Assembly (NCBI RefSeq): GCF_025024155.1
Contig: NW_026251780.1
Span: 62,001-126,000 of the forward strand
DNA length: 64,000 bases
Direction: 5' to 3'
Source: Gamsiella multidivaricata
Lineage: Eukaryota > Mortierellomycota > Mortierellomycetes > Mortierellales > Mortierellaceae
In this document: in pieces, positions 53,805-64,000 of the stretch
Numbering within the stretch: position 1 is the stretch's first letter
Layout: each line of letters starts with the position of its first letter
The notes under the pieces: generated by a model
Told to the model about the DNA's origin: nothing
Databases searched by the model: none
The model's input: only the letters and a program-made list of their open reading frames with translations
Program-made: the position numbers and the translations under genes

Positions 53805-56800
53805 TTAGAGACCGAGTTCCCGCTTACTATACTCGTACACGACATACGAGATACTGACAGCTGGTACGACCTATTGAGATAAACAAGAGTAACGAATGCC
53901 CATGTTTATAAGTCAGGCGTCCAAAGGGTGCAAAGTTCGTGTTGAACAAAAAGAACAAGAAGATCAGACTGATGCAGTACCTTGGTGAGTGTGGGGACCA
54001 TGCCCTTGTAGAATCCACGAAGACCTTCCTGCTCGTATGTTTTTCTGAACACATCGAGCGTAGAAGTATACGTCTGCGGATGATGAGGTGTTCCTTGGGC
54101 CTGCAACCTATCGTAGAAAAAAAAAGATAAATAGATAGATCGTCAAGGCGTTAAAATCTAGCTCATCCCGTATCCATACGCTGAAGATCATGCTGCAGAA
54201 AAAACATAGCAGAGAATACGATCCTTGTTCGATCTGGATTTACCTCGTACGAACAAGACTCAGTGGATAAACGCTCGTCGCACCCACACTCCCACTGACG
54301 GTCCCGCACGCCAACAACACAAACACGCTCGGTCTCTCCAACGATTTTTCCTCACTGCCCTCGTCTCCCTCGTGCACTCCGGCCTTCCACCGCATGTATC
54401 CGAACTTGAGTGTCTCAAACACGGACAAATCAATCGCCGCATATGGGAAGATGCCCACGAGCGACGGTCCCAGCCCGCGATAGAACCCACGTAGCCCTGC
54501 CTTTTGCCACATCTCTCGCGCCACAGAGCGTATACACGGCTTCCTCGCTGTTGTTGCTTCTGCTAGTGTCTTCGTTGATGCTGCGGTAGGTAATGAAGGT
54601 GCAGATCCTGAAGGTAAAGTTGCTGAAGATGCCGCTGTTATTCCTGGCCCTGCTGACGACGCTCTCTGACCTCTTTTGGACCTGCCTGTGGAAGACATAA
54701 TTCTCGTCTTGATCGTTTCAAGCGGGTAGATCGAGAACTGCGACACCACTCCCGCAATGCCTCCTGCCAAGAACCGTCCCGAGGTCGCAATATCTGGAGG
54801 ATGATGCGGCTTCGCGCCTCCATTGTTCGATCCTGAGCCTGCTGTCGTCGTAGTCACTGACCCATCCGAATGAATCTGATGATGATGTGGCTGCACTGTC
54901 AGCGACGGCAAATGGTTGACAATAAACGCCTTACTGGTCTCGTACGTATAGAACTTGATCGCTGACTCGGGTGCAATCTTGATAATATTGAGTCCATTGC
55001 CCCGAAAGAAGGTCTTGATCCCTCCTTGATGGTACAGTTCTATGAGGGCGTTCCAGAGCAGTCGCTGCTTAACCGGTGCAACCGCAGAGGCATTCGGACT
55101 GGAGAATTTGGGTATATACTTGAGACCCGCCTGAGCTGCCGGTCCTGTCAATGCTGGCACAGAGTTGGTGATGAGGTATACTTTGAGTCGATCCAGCGGA
55201 GCCGTAGCTAGTAAGAATCAAAAGTGAATAGCCAACGTAAGTCGTTTACTTCCTCAAAGTGATAACGTCTTATTGCGGGTGAGATGCTGCAGGAGTCCAT
55301 GTCAACTGTTGAAAAAGTCCTTTACCTGTCCTTGAGACTGCACCAGCGATGGCTCCAGCCAACAGATATCTGGCGACATAGTCGTTCTCGGACGGAGGCA
55401 TCACAACATCTCCATCGACTCCGACCTGTGCCACGACTTCCTGGACATAGTGATAGATATCTTTGAGTGTTGTTTCGCGTGGGAGTAACTATTGGTGATC
55501 AAGACAACGGAAAGAAAAGGTTGGTTTTGGATGAGATTATGTGACATACCTTTCCATGTCATGCATCCTGCATGCCATGAAATGAATGCATGAAATGAAA
55601 TTAAAGAGAAGTACCCGAACAATGCCCAAAGCTCAAAAGGAGAAAGAGAAAAAAAGAAGGGCCGAAGCGTTTGCAACCCCATCTTCCCATGCTAACAATA
55701 GATTGATATTGTTTTTTCATGTTGATGAATGTATGCCGTCGCTGCTATTGCTGTTGTTGCTGCGTGCAATGTTCAATCTCTGTGTTCACTTTTCATTACT
55801 TGATCACCCCATCCCTGCGCCATCTCTTTTACCGAAACTGCTGCCTCCAAAAAAGATTGTAAATCCAGGTCGCCTCCCCCTCTTGATCTGCCGGTCGTCG
55901 TAATCAATCGTGGCACCATATCAATTGCTTTGATGTCCAATGATCTCTCCACGATGTCCAGACTTGAGTCTGGATCGTCCCAAAAGACACGTAAGTATTT
56001 CCCAATCGTTTTAGGCACTTACTACCAAAAAGTCGCGCCACTCCTCATAGTCAATCATTCCATCACCATCTTTGTCCATGGCCTTGATAAACCGCTGCAG
56101 TTCGGCTTCAGACATGTTGATCCCAGCCTTGGCCAGAGATGCCTGCAATTCTTCGGGCTGGATTTCTGTTGCAATTGACAGAGAACGAGTCGAGCAGGAG
56201 AGGAATACTTTTCATTAGCGTCCTTACTCTCCTTTCAGGAAAATAAAATAAAAAGGAGCAATTTAAACAGTAGAGGACTCACCATTGTCATTGTTATGGT
56301 CGATCTCTCTGAAGAGGTTCCACAGCCTCTCCTCCTTTTCCTCGACAAAAACCTCGAATTCATCATACCCGACCTGTCCATGATGTCGATAGCTCTCGCC
56401 CAGATAATCCGATCCGTGACCATGGTCTCCATGGCTATTGTCGGCATAATCCGTATCCGATATGTCTTGTTCGGCACCATGGCTATGACTATGACCATGA
56501 CCATGGCCGTGGTCCTTGTCATCCATGGATGGTGCGCCGTCGTGGTGGTGATGGCGGCGGTCTTTATGGTTCCTGGAGTGACAGAGCTGCAGCAACTCAT
56601 CCGCATAACGTCGCTGTACATTCTTGTCCGGGGTGACCTCTGCAAAGAATCCGACGAGCGAATCTGTGTCCAGGAATCCGGATCGTTGCTGATCCAGCTG
56701 GTTGAATTGCTTGCGGATCCGGATCTGACGTTCCTCTCGAGTTTCGTGATGAGGGCGGTCGCTGATCCTGCGCCTGGTCTGTTGTGAATCCCCCTGTTCC

Positions 56801-57219
56801 TGTGTTTCCGTTCCTTTTTGCTTTTGTAAATGTAGCTCCTTGGCCTCTGCAGACAGGAACGTGGGATCAGAATCGGATTCTATGTTGACAGATTCTGATT
56901 TGGATTTCGGTATTGAAGAGGAGGATGGTAATGACGCTGATTGATCCGATGTATTGGGTGCTGTTGCTGTTACTGCTCCTGCTCCTGCTCCTGCTCCTGC
57001 AGAGGCTGCAGAGGCTGTCGATGTGATACTGGTAGTGGTGTCCTGGTGATTACTGGTGGGAGCGGCGGCACTAGTCCCGGAGGTATTAGCTGCTGACTTT
57101 TTCTTGGGTGTCATAGGCAGGTCCATGAGCTTTATGGAGGTGCGATCCTTGGAGGTCTCTGCAGGACTAGGGCCGGGGCCGGGGCCGGGGCCGGGGTCGG
57201 GTTCCGCTGCTGTCGACAT
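53805..57219 (-). CDS. Calcium-binding mitochondrial carrier, SCaMC/Sal1 type (SLC25 family)
   Basis: Inner-membrane carrier exchanging ATP-Mg or ADP for phosphate under calcium control. Six exons, 57219-56283, 56165-56023, 55488-55326, 55207-54244, 54107-53981 and 53870-53805, give 799 residues. The N-terminus is a long low-complexity leader (GPGPGPGPSP, Ala/Ser/Thr runs). EF-hands follow, among them FNQLDQQRSGFLDTDSLVGF, IDHNNDNEIQPEEL and AMDKDGDGMIDYEEW, with a His/Asp-rich insert (DHGHGHGHSHSHG) between the early ones. Three carrier repeats follow: YLLAGAIAGAVSRTATAPLD-RLK, then GRFLAGGIAGVVSQFSIYPL-ETIK, then a third with YPLSLVRTR and GLRGFYKGMVPTLTK. It is about 300 residues longer than animal SCaMCs because of the leader, the His insert and linkers. 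Exon joins restore each motif. Confidence 0.92.
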
Positions 57220-58279
57220 TGTTCCTGGTGCTGATAATCGTTTTCTGTAAAGAAGAGTGGGGAAGTGAAGGAAAGAAAGAAGGGGGGGAGAAAGAGAGTA
57301 TGTGTGAAGAGAAAAGAGAGTAGAAGAGAGAGAAGGAGCGGAGAAGAGGAAGAGTGAGCGAGTGCGAGAGTGGGGAAGCGAATCGAATGATTGCAAACAA
57401 ACAAACAAAAAAAAGGACGTTGTAATGGTGCGGGGAAGTGAAGAAAAGGATCAACCTTCAACCAACAATAAAAAAAATAATTCTTTCGTTGCTACATCTC
57501 CGAACGAAAAAGAAAAAGAAAAAGAAGAGTGTTACAATCCAGCTTGTTCAATTGCGCCGGAGAAGAGGGCGAGGGAAAAGTAGAGAATAAAGCCATCCCC
57601 ATCATGAGCGCCGGTACTACTCCAGTTTACTGCTCGTTGTTCCTGTATAGTCTACCTTTGCTGCTCGTATCCTTTCAATCGTCAGTGAGGCCATTGTGTG
57701 CTCATTCAATCATCGATTCACACGAAGGCCACATTAAAGTATTCTATTGGGACTAAAAATAAAATCCACACCACGGAACAAACACTGGAATGATAGCACC
57801 GCTTGTAGAATTCTGTTCCTCTTTGTCTTAAACTACTACTCGAGACAGGGGCAGGAACCCATACAGAAACAAACTGTGCCTGTTTCTCCTTCGCTTCTGG
57901 GGTCAGATGTCTGTCCCACGGGTACGTTTGAATGTTCATATGTCTGCACAAATGGCTTTTTCTTTCTTTATCTCTCTCACGCACGCCCTCGTACTCTTTC
58001 TCATTTCTACAGCAGAAAATAGCGTGCGAGTAGAAAGAGGAAATAGAGTGCTCTCTTCTATACGCACGTGGACATTGTCCACGAGCTCCAGTTGATAGGC
58101 AATGGACGGGTGCTTTGTTGCTTTTGACTGTGCACCCATCGTTGGAGCATGCATACACCCGCCCCAATACCTTTCCGTAGCTCACCCGACTACATGGAAC
58201 GTACCTGCTGCCGATATGTATAGTCCAATCGAGAAAAGCAATTGGATTTTATTGTCTGTCTACATGATGAAGCCGGGTA
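57220..58279. other. Intergenic region between carrier and disordered-protein gene
   Basis: Carrier promoter side is A/G-rich with GAGAGAAG runs (57280-57360). A perfect 17-base palindrome CGTGGACATTGTCCACG lies at 58067-58083. I see no gene. Confidence 0.4.
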
Positions 58280-59767
58280 TCAGTGAAGGCGACCTATGGA
58301 CGCGTCACCATGGATATTGTCCATTGGGAATAGACTAGATCCGCCTGGAGCATTCGCAGCCGCAGTGTTCAACAAAAGCTCGTCAGGTGTCAATGGTTGC
58401 TTAGAAAGTTTTGACTGTATCGGCTTCAGGGCCGCTGTTTGTGCCCTACGTGGCTGTGTCGATGATGTATATTGCCCTTGTTGTTGGGGTTGTGCAGGTG
58501 TCTGTGCGGTGACAGGAGTAATTTCAGTTGGCAAGACTGGAATGCGGTCATGGCCCAAGTCGTGACCTAGATGCGGATGGTAATGCTCTGGTGGATGTGG
58601 GTGTGTCAGACTGAGTGTCTGCAACGAACACAGAACAGGGTGCTCTGTTGGGTTGAGATTCAAGTCCAACGAAGGTCTTTTTGTAACGGTCTTTGGCGGT
58701 ACGATGTCATCTTGATGCAAACTGGGTGCGCGTCGACTCGAATCGTGAGAATGTGGACTTTGGAGTGCATGAGAGATATGGATAGGAAGCAGATTATGGT
58801 GGTGGGGTTGATGATGTTGTGCGTGCAGATGCCTAGAGGACGATCCCGTTGTGTTCTGTCCGAAATATCCTCCACCGCTTGAATGTCCATCCGCTGAGGT
58901 CAGCTCCAACGGTGTAATTGGCGCAGAAGCCCCCATGTGAGGACGCAGCATAGGAGAAGCACGTGGAGAGATCCCAAGTGAGGGTGTACCCTCACCCGAT
59001 CGTAGTGCCGCCGACAGTTTACCATGGGGCGTTGAGCAGGTGGACGATGATGACGAAGGATGGTGTGTATGCTGAACTGGATGATAAAGGCATCCAAAGG
59101 CATCGTGGAGTGCGCTTTTGATCATCTTCGAGTCTTGCGATGACGAAGAAGCTGTAATAACTCCTAAAGGGGGCAAGGCGCTGAGAGGAGTCGCGACAGC
59201 CGACAATGATGGTGATGAGCAGCTCTGACCATGTGGTCCATTCAGGGGATTCGGCTGCAGCTGTTGCTGGTGACCAAGTTGTGCAGGGTGGCCTTGCAAA
59301 GCATCGTCCTGCCCATGTTGCTTCTGGCTCCCTTGGCTGGCAGAAACATCCGTATGGGATGTAATTTCAGACTGTGCCTCAGATGAAGGAACCGTGAGGA
59401 GTGTCTTTTGGGCGCTGCTGCTCGTGCGGGTCGTATTGATAGTCAGACTGGCCTTGCTCTCCGAAGGACTACAGTCCTGCAGGAGCCGGTTTTGGCCATT
59501 GGAGGACGTGCCTGGTGAAGCGATTGTCAAATGCGAGACTCCGCTCAAAGACAGCCCGTTAAGAGTATCGACTACAGCATCGTTGGTATCTGACGGATGG
59601 TCGTGCGCAGGCCATGGTGTGACACCATCCTTCGAATGCGGAGAAGGTACTGAGAGGTCGTCCTTGGACGGCTTGCTGTTCAATAACTTGGATTCCTTAG
59701 GCTCCTTGGAAAGGTGAGGCATCCTCCGATGAGTGGCCACGTTTGGGAAGAGCATGACAGACGCCAT
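58280..59767 (-). CDS. Intrinsically disordered Ser/Pro/His-rich protein
   Basis: Unrecognised 495-residue single-exon frame. The start chosen is MASVMLFPNVATH at 59767, because the frame upstream encodes a hydrophobic stretch typical of untranslated C/T-rich DNA. The protein is dominated by Ser, Pro, Gln, Thr and His, with many SP/TP sites (ISPRASPMLRPHM, APITPLELTS) that proline-directed kinases could use. Poly-Ser and poly-His islands occur, and there is no globular domain or membrane segment. Such proteins are often regulators or scaffolds. It is divergent from the DUF1772 gene at 60277 and may share its promoter region. Confidence 0.6.
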   Translation of the reverse strand: MASVMLFPNVATHRRMPHLSKEPKESKLLNSKPSKDDLSVPSPHSKDGVTPWPAHDHPSDTNDAVVDTLNGLSLSGVSHLTIASPGTSSNGQNRLLQDCSPSESKASLTINTTRTSSSAQKTLLTVPSSEAQSEITSHTDVSASQGSQKQHGQDDALQGHPAQLGHQQQLQPNPLNGPHGQSCSSPSLSAVATPLSALPPLGVITASSSSQDSKMIKSALHDAFGCLYHPVQHTHHPSSSSSTCSTPHGKLSAALRSGEGTPSLGISPRASPMLRPHMGASAPITPLELTSADGHSSGGGYFGQNTTGSSSRHLHAQHHQPHHHNLLPIHISHALQSPHSHDSSRRAPSLHQDDIVPPKTVTKRPSLDLNLNPTEHPVLCSLQTLSLTHPHPPEHYHPHLGHDLGHDRIPVLPTEITPVTAQTPAQPQQQGQYTSSTQPRRAQTAALKPIQSKLSKQPLTPDELLLNTAAANAPGGSSLFPMDNIHGDASIGRLH

Positions 59768-60276
59768 TGTATTGGTTTGATTCTGTAGGGTGAATGGGCG
59801 AAAGAGTATATCGATTGAGAGTAAGAGAAGGTGAAAGAGGGTTAGGAAGTAGTGGTGAGAAATAGAAGAGAGAAGGAGAGAAGGCAGCGGGTAACCTCTT
59901 GACATTCTTCTTCTCCTTCTTTCTCTCCTTCCTCACTTCATGAGGGATCGCTTTCTGCTGAGGCATTTTTTTTTCTCCATCCTCATTACCTCCCTTGTAT
60001 GCTTGCTTGATTCGGCTTTCTTTTTCGCTCATCACACCCTTTATTTTTTATCTTCTCTAGTGTGCACGTCAGGCCGCATTGGCCAATCGATTTGAATTCG
60101 CCCATTTTCGTCCATGCGTGACCCGTAAGGGATTGGCATCTTTGTATGTATAACCCCGCAGTTGCTTGCTGTCTCCTTTTCCCTTTTCTATCCCCACCAC
60201 GAACATCGTGAACACCGCAGCCACTGCCAACCGCAGGAACCACAGCCAAAGAGAGCCAGCCACCAGCATCCAGACC
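59768..60276. other. Divergent promoter region
   Basis: Lies between two divergent genes and is C/T-rich near the left gene. A further frame on the minus strand is judged non-coding. No clear TATA box. Confidence 0.4.
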
Positions 60277-60910
60277 ATGCCGATCGCACATCAGTTCAGG
60301 GCGTTCGCGAGCAGCTCCAACCTGCTCCTCGTCACCAACATCGTCACCGTCTCTTCCATGGGCATCTTTGCCGGTTCAGCCCTCAACTACAATACTATCA
60401 TCATGCCCTCACTCCGCAGGTTTGCCTCGGCCTCGTCGCTCTCCGTCTGGGCTGAAATGTATCTTCTCGCCAGACGTACGTCTTTATCTCTCGCTCCGCT
60501 CAGTTGACGATCCCCTCCAGTGCTTTTGGCTCATGCTTGATCTAATTGCCGTAGCCATCTCTCCCTCCTTCCTTCCTGCGTTCAATTAAATGGACATAGC
60601 TATCCATATCACAAACATCGTGATCAGTGCGATCGGAGGTTCGACATTGTACTACCACACCAGGAATCCTTATTATCTCGCCGGAGCTGCCATGATGGCT
60701 CTCATTGCACCTTACACGACAACGCTACTTTACCCGATCAACAACAAGCTGCTGGATGTCCGCAAACACGGTCGGGATGACCTTGAGGTCGAGGAGATGC
60801 TAATCCAATGGGACGCCATTCATTTCGGCAGGACGTTGCTGAGCTATGGAGCCATGGTTGTTACACTCTACGCAGCATTGCGTGGGCCCCGGACTCGAAT
60901 TGTCTTGTAG
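60277..60910 (+). CDS. DUF1772 (anthrone oxygenase-like) membrane protein
   Basis: 169 residues from exons 60277-60475 and 60600-60910, joined in frame (GTACGT...CATAG). It shows a four-helix membrane pattern. The first helix is SSNLLLVTNIVTVSSMGIFA followed by GSALNYNTIIMPSLR. Others are HITNIVISAIGGSTLYY, YYLAGAAMMALIAPYTTTLL and LLSYGAMVVTLYAAL. The conserved family end, a Trp-Asp plus His/Arg motif, is present as IQWDAIHFGRTLLSYG. DUF1772 includes noranthrone oxygenases of polyketide pathways, but there is no polyketide cluster here, so a general membrane role is more likely. Confidence 0.78.
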
Positions 60911-61684
60911 AAATAAATGCCCTCGAAGAGGTGTACGGAAAAATAAAGATGAGGTTTGGCAGATTCGGAAAGGAGATATCGATGGACCGTGAGAAACGAT
61001 TACCTCACGTTTTTGCTTGTGCCGATTTCCGCATGTGGAGATCCACCCGCTTCTCGTTCCCCTGGTAGATCTCTCTTTCCACTGTGCAAGTACGGGAATG
61101 TGGCATACCAGGGGCACATTTGGAACATAAGAACTATATAGATTACAACGCGTGTCTACATTCTCTAAAGACATGCCTCATCTGTCCACAGGATGATCCT
61201 TTTATCCCCTCACTTCTCTACTGCTACTGTGCAAAAGATCCTTCGATCCTTCCTTCAATCACCGGGCCCATCCGCAGTGCCCTATCTCTAGCCATGTTTA
61301 TATTGGATTCCGCAACATGTTCCAACGCTCGATCGCCTACCGTTAGTCATTGAGCTTCTTTTTTGAACTCTTGTTGACCGAAAGTTTGAATTTTGTCGCG
61401 CCTGTGCTTGCTTCGCCAACTTGGAGTAGCGTCGAGAATGGGCCAGGGATTAACCTAGCCGGGTTATGGCCGGGCCCATAAAAGCTCCATGAACCTCAAA
61501 GTAGCCTATCCATTTCATACTTAATACACACCTTCCTTCCCATCACCCTAGCTCTGGCTCTTTCTCATCAATAGCTTACCCAACGTATACCTCAATCCAC
61601 CAAAACATCACAGGACTCAGACTCACGATCCTATCCGTTCTCACTCAATTACCCCTTTCATTTCAATACACACGAAGCACACAG
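60911..61684. other. Intergenic region
   Basis: No gene seen. A CATAAAAG box near 61477 and a C/T- and A-rich leader (61520-61680) look like the promoter and 5' UTR of the next frame. Confidence 0.35.
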
Positions 61685-62423
61685 ATGTTCGCCGCCATCT
61701 CCCTTCAAGTCCTTAACCTCGGGCTAAACGTGCTTGGACTGATCGATCTTGATTATACTCCTGGAGCGCTCGCTGATAACGTATGCCCATACGGGAAGTC
61801 CATATTGCAACAGCATTCGATGGATTCACCAAGGAGGGCTCTCGGACATATTTCATGCCGTTGCAGAGTCCCGCGACGCTCCAAGAAAGGTCAGGGTGAC
61901 AATGTCTTTTGTGTTGATGATGACAATGCTCGTCAGCTTTTCGACTACAATTCTCACTCGTGTCATCAAGTCAATAACAATGTTCGGGAAAGCATTTATC
62001 GTCAAGGCATTCGCCCCTCGATACATCATCTACACGGGAGTCTACATCATCCCGGCATGGACACGTAATATCCCAGTCGGGGATAATGTGATGGGTGCGA
62101 TCATGTCGATGTTTGGTATCATCAAAACTGTGCCGGAAACAGAGATCAGCTATTACTACAAGTTCCATAAGTCCAGCTACTACGTCGTTTGCAATGCAAT
62201 GAGTCTGTATTACAACGATAGTATCACAGGAATATCATCAAGCCCAAGCTGCATGAGTCTCGAAATTCAAGGCTGGAATCCGATGCGCAGCTTACTTGCG
62301 CCCAAGTTTGTGCTTGGAAGCGGGAGTGAGAGTGTTATGTATAAAAGAGATGGCGCAGCCAATATTATTGCCACATTCCTATCCTCTCGATCACCACTGA
62401 ATGGACAGTTTATCTCCGGTTGA
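61685..62423 (+). pseudogene. Membrane-protein gene, frame-broken
   Basis: Not recognised. It starts well (MFAAISLQVLNLGLNVLGLI, a hydrophobic helix) but shifts frame near 61780. The second frame (to 62423) continues with GLSDIFHAVAESRDAPRKVR, hydrophobic segments (FVLMMTMLVSFSTTIL, YIIYTGVYIIPAWTR) and a polar C-terminal part (SISYYYKFHK-like, YVVCNAMSLYYNDSI). A 33-nt GTATGC...CAACAG intron would not restore frame, so a one-base change is more likely. It has a promoter-like upstream region, so it may be a recently lost gene or an assembly error. Confidence 0.4.
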
Positions 62424-62861
62424 CATACGATAAAATGCCATGCATTCTGATAGGCATGGGTACTTCTACGGCCCTCATATTGGGCAGTGACACGACTTCC
62501 TTGCCGACCACCGTAGTGACGACGTGCTGAACTGGCAAGGGCGAAATAGCAACCTTATCCATAACGACGGCTCGGTTCTCAGCAGACCTACTCTCGTTTA
62601 ATGGCACCACGATTCCGCCCTCGACAGACCTGATCTCGTTTCGCAATACCACAACAGCAAAAACGCGCTGTTCGACAACCTGGAGGTGTCATTTCGTAAT
62701 ATTAATCTCAACAAAATCTCGGAACAAACAGCTGGATATATTGAATGGAACCGAAACTGAGATCGGGTTGCATCAAGGGGATCCTAATCGTGATTTGTTT
62801 TTACTCCAATTCCATGTCATCATTGCTTGACGTGTATTCCATAGTATCTTTTAGGCCAGGT
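62424..62861. other. Spacer before the transposase relic
   Basis: Short Thr/Val-rich frames continue from the preceding gene for about 100 bases. Nothing recognisable beyond that. Confidence 0.3.
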
Positions 62862-64000
62862 TCATAGTACTTTTCCCCGAAGTCTTCTGAACCCACATCC
62901 CAGTCTTGGTCGAGGTAGTAATTCAAGGTCGTGTCTGTCTGTTATCTTCGGAAACATCCTCTTCAGTGTGGAGCCCAGTGCGCATCCTTGACTATCGCCT
63001 TCATCCAGAAATAGCGAATTCCGCTGACGATGGCGCTTGGAGGGAAAGCCAAGTCCTCGGTCTGGATAGACCATCGCCAAAAAGGGCCGAGAGCACGTCT
63101 CCAGTGTGGTTCTGTGTATCCCATCCCATGTTTCTTTAAGGAGTCGTATATGCCACTGAAGCGTTCGTCCCTCGATGGGGGCTTCTTTGGGAATTGAAGC
63201 AGCCTTTTTCCATGCGTCAAATAAGAGGATGTGGTAGCACGCCATGAACTCCTTGGCCAGTCCGACAGCCATTGGGAGCGACACCTCAAATGGTCCGCAG
63301 CATGATTCAATTCGGATATTCTGCAATTGAGGCTTGTTCATGAGAAGTATGTTCATATCGAACCTGAAATCCATTAGCAGCAGGACAGGACGGTCAAGCG
63401 AGGCATCAAATCTGTTCAGCCACAATGTGAGGAATTCCCTAGACCAATACTTCAGACCATCACTCTCAAAAACATACCGATCGAGCCAGCCCCTCCTAAC
63501 TGAATTCCTCAGTAACATATGCACTGTGTTAGTGGGCAGAACGCGCTTGCTCTTGCCTGGATATCATTTCTTTCCACAACTGCAGACCTTCTTCTGACTC
63601 ACCTGTAATATATAGCTCTCGCTTGTCCGATCCGGTTGCGTTGCAGCATAGCAAAACAGTCGCAATGCAAGTATCCACGCCGTAGTCCGTACCAGGTGGG
63701 CTGTGGACTCCTATCTTGCCTGATCGCTCCGGGCACAAAAACATGGTTGTTGTACGGGCGAAGTAGACATTATCCAGACTGTAGTCCTTAAGAGTGTCCT
63801 GCAGTTTTGGTCGGTGCCGCGCAATATCTTCATCCTTGAAGCAGACAGGCGATGTCTTGACGCCATGTCGCTTTTTGAATCTCTTGAGCCATCCTGATGT
63901 GAACCGGCAAGGCGGCAGTGACTCCAAGAGTATATCCGATACATACCTGTAAATGTTCAGTGCCAACGCTGTGATCCTTCTATCTGATATGGGAATACCA
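62862..64000 (-). pseudogene. pogo/CENP-B-type (DDE_1) transposase, decayed, running off the right edge
   Basis: Minus strand, 5' part outside the window. The first frame (to 63529) has GIPISDRRITALALNIYR, the CENP-B/Tc5 helix-turn-helix end RFTSGWLKRFKKRHGVK, and the DDE domain start (DNVYFARTTTMFLC, ATVLLCCNATGSDKREL). The frame then slips near 63525 and continues (63524-62862) with RRGWLDRYVFESDGLKYW, FLTLWLNRFDASLDRPVLLL, MDFRFDMN, and LPMAVGLAKEFMACYHILLF. In active relatives the first Asp sits in a DET motif and the third acidic residue in PMDxG. Here these read ART and PMAVG, so catalytic residues are lost. Confidence 0.75.

Noticed and set aside
56235..56787. Met/Thr- and Val-rich frames on both strands
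   Set aside because: Shadows of the His/Asp-rich part of the carrier's first exon.

Overview
This is a 64 kb piece of a fungal nuclear genome. Genes carry several short GT-AG introns (about 55-140 nt), mitochondrial and secretory leaders are eukaryotic, and TATA boxes are AT-rich. The mix of mobile elements (Helitrons, a Crypton, Tc1/mariner and pogo elements, a chromodomain Ty3/gypsy element, a Fanzor-type RuvC nuclease relic), PD-(D/E)XK-like genes and a bacterial-type GH13 amylase makes me infer an early-diverging fungus, most likely Mortierellomycotina. That placement is an inference.

Layout. 1-3.9 kb: two housekeeping genes on the minus strand, mitochondrial GatA (nine exons) and the ribosome-biogenesis factor RRP15 (three exons). 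4.3-10.4 kb: a small orphan gene and a large Helitron Rep-helicase gene with one clear intron and two frame breaks. 10.5-18 kb: a repeat-rich zone with a 550-bp segment present twice, short tandem and direct repeats, one intact secreted cysteine-rich protein and an Asn/Asp-rich unknown gene. 18-21.7 kb: Gag and LTR fragments split by a complete 1.6 kb Tc1-like element with TA target duplication. 22-27.4 kb: a Ty3/gypsy chromovirus with broken frames. 27.9-30 kb: the 3' part of a Fanzor gene followed by three predicted RNA hairpins, then a 297-bp tandem array.

30-33.5 kb: an intact ten-exon gene for a PD-(D/E)XK-like protein facing a degraded relative. 33.8-34.2 kb: a TA-flanked MITE. 34.6-38.1 kb: a Crypton-type tyrosine recombinase gene, six exons, one missing base. 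38-43.4 kb: a zinc-finger-like orphan gene and an internally deleted Helitron that keeps a canonical 3' end. 43.8 kb onward is mostly ordinary gene space: GH13 alpha-amylase, a His-rich helical membrane protein, PIF1 helicase, a calcium-regulated mitochondrial carrier, a disordered protein, a DUF1772 protein, a membrane-protein relic and, at the right edge, a decayed pogo/CENP-B-type transposase.

GatA, PIF1 and the carrier all serve mitochondria, but they are separate genes with nothing to suggest co-regulation. The accessory middle (4-43 kb) is best read as a transposon nest containing a few host or cargo genes. For the multi-exon genes described as intact, I joined exons by hand and checked that the lengths keep frame across every intron. 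I could not run alignments, folding or database searches.
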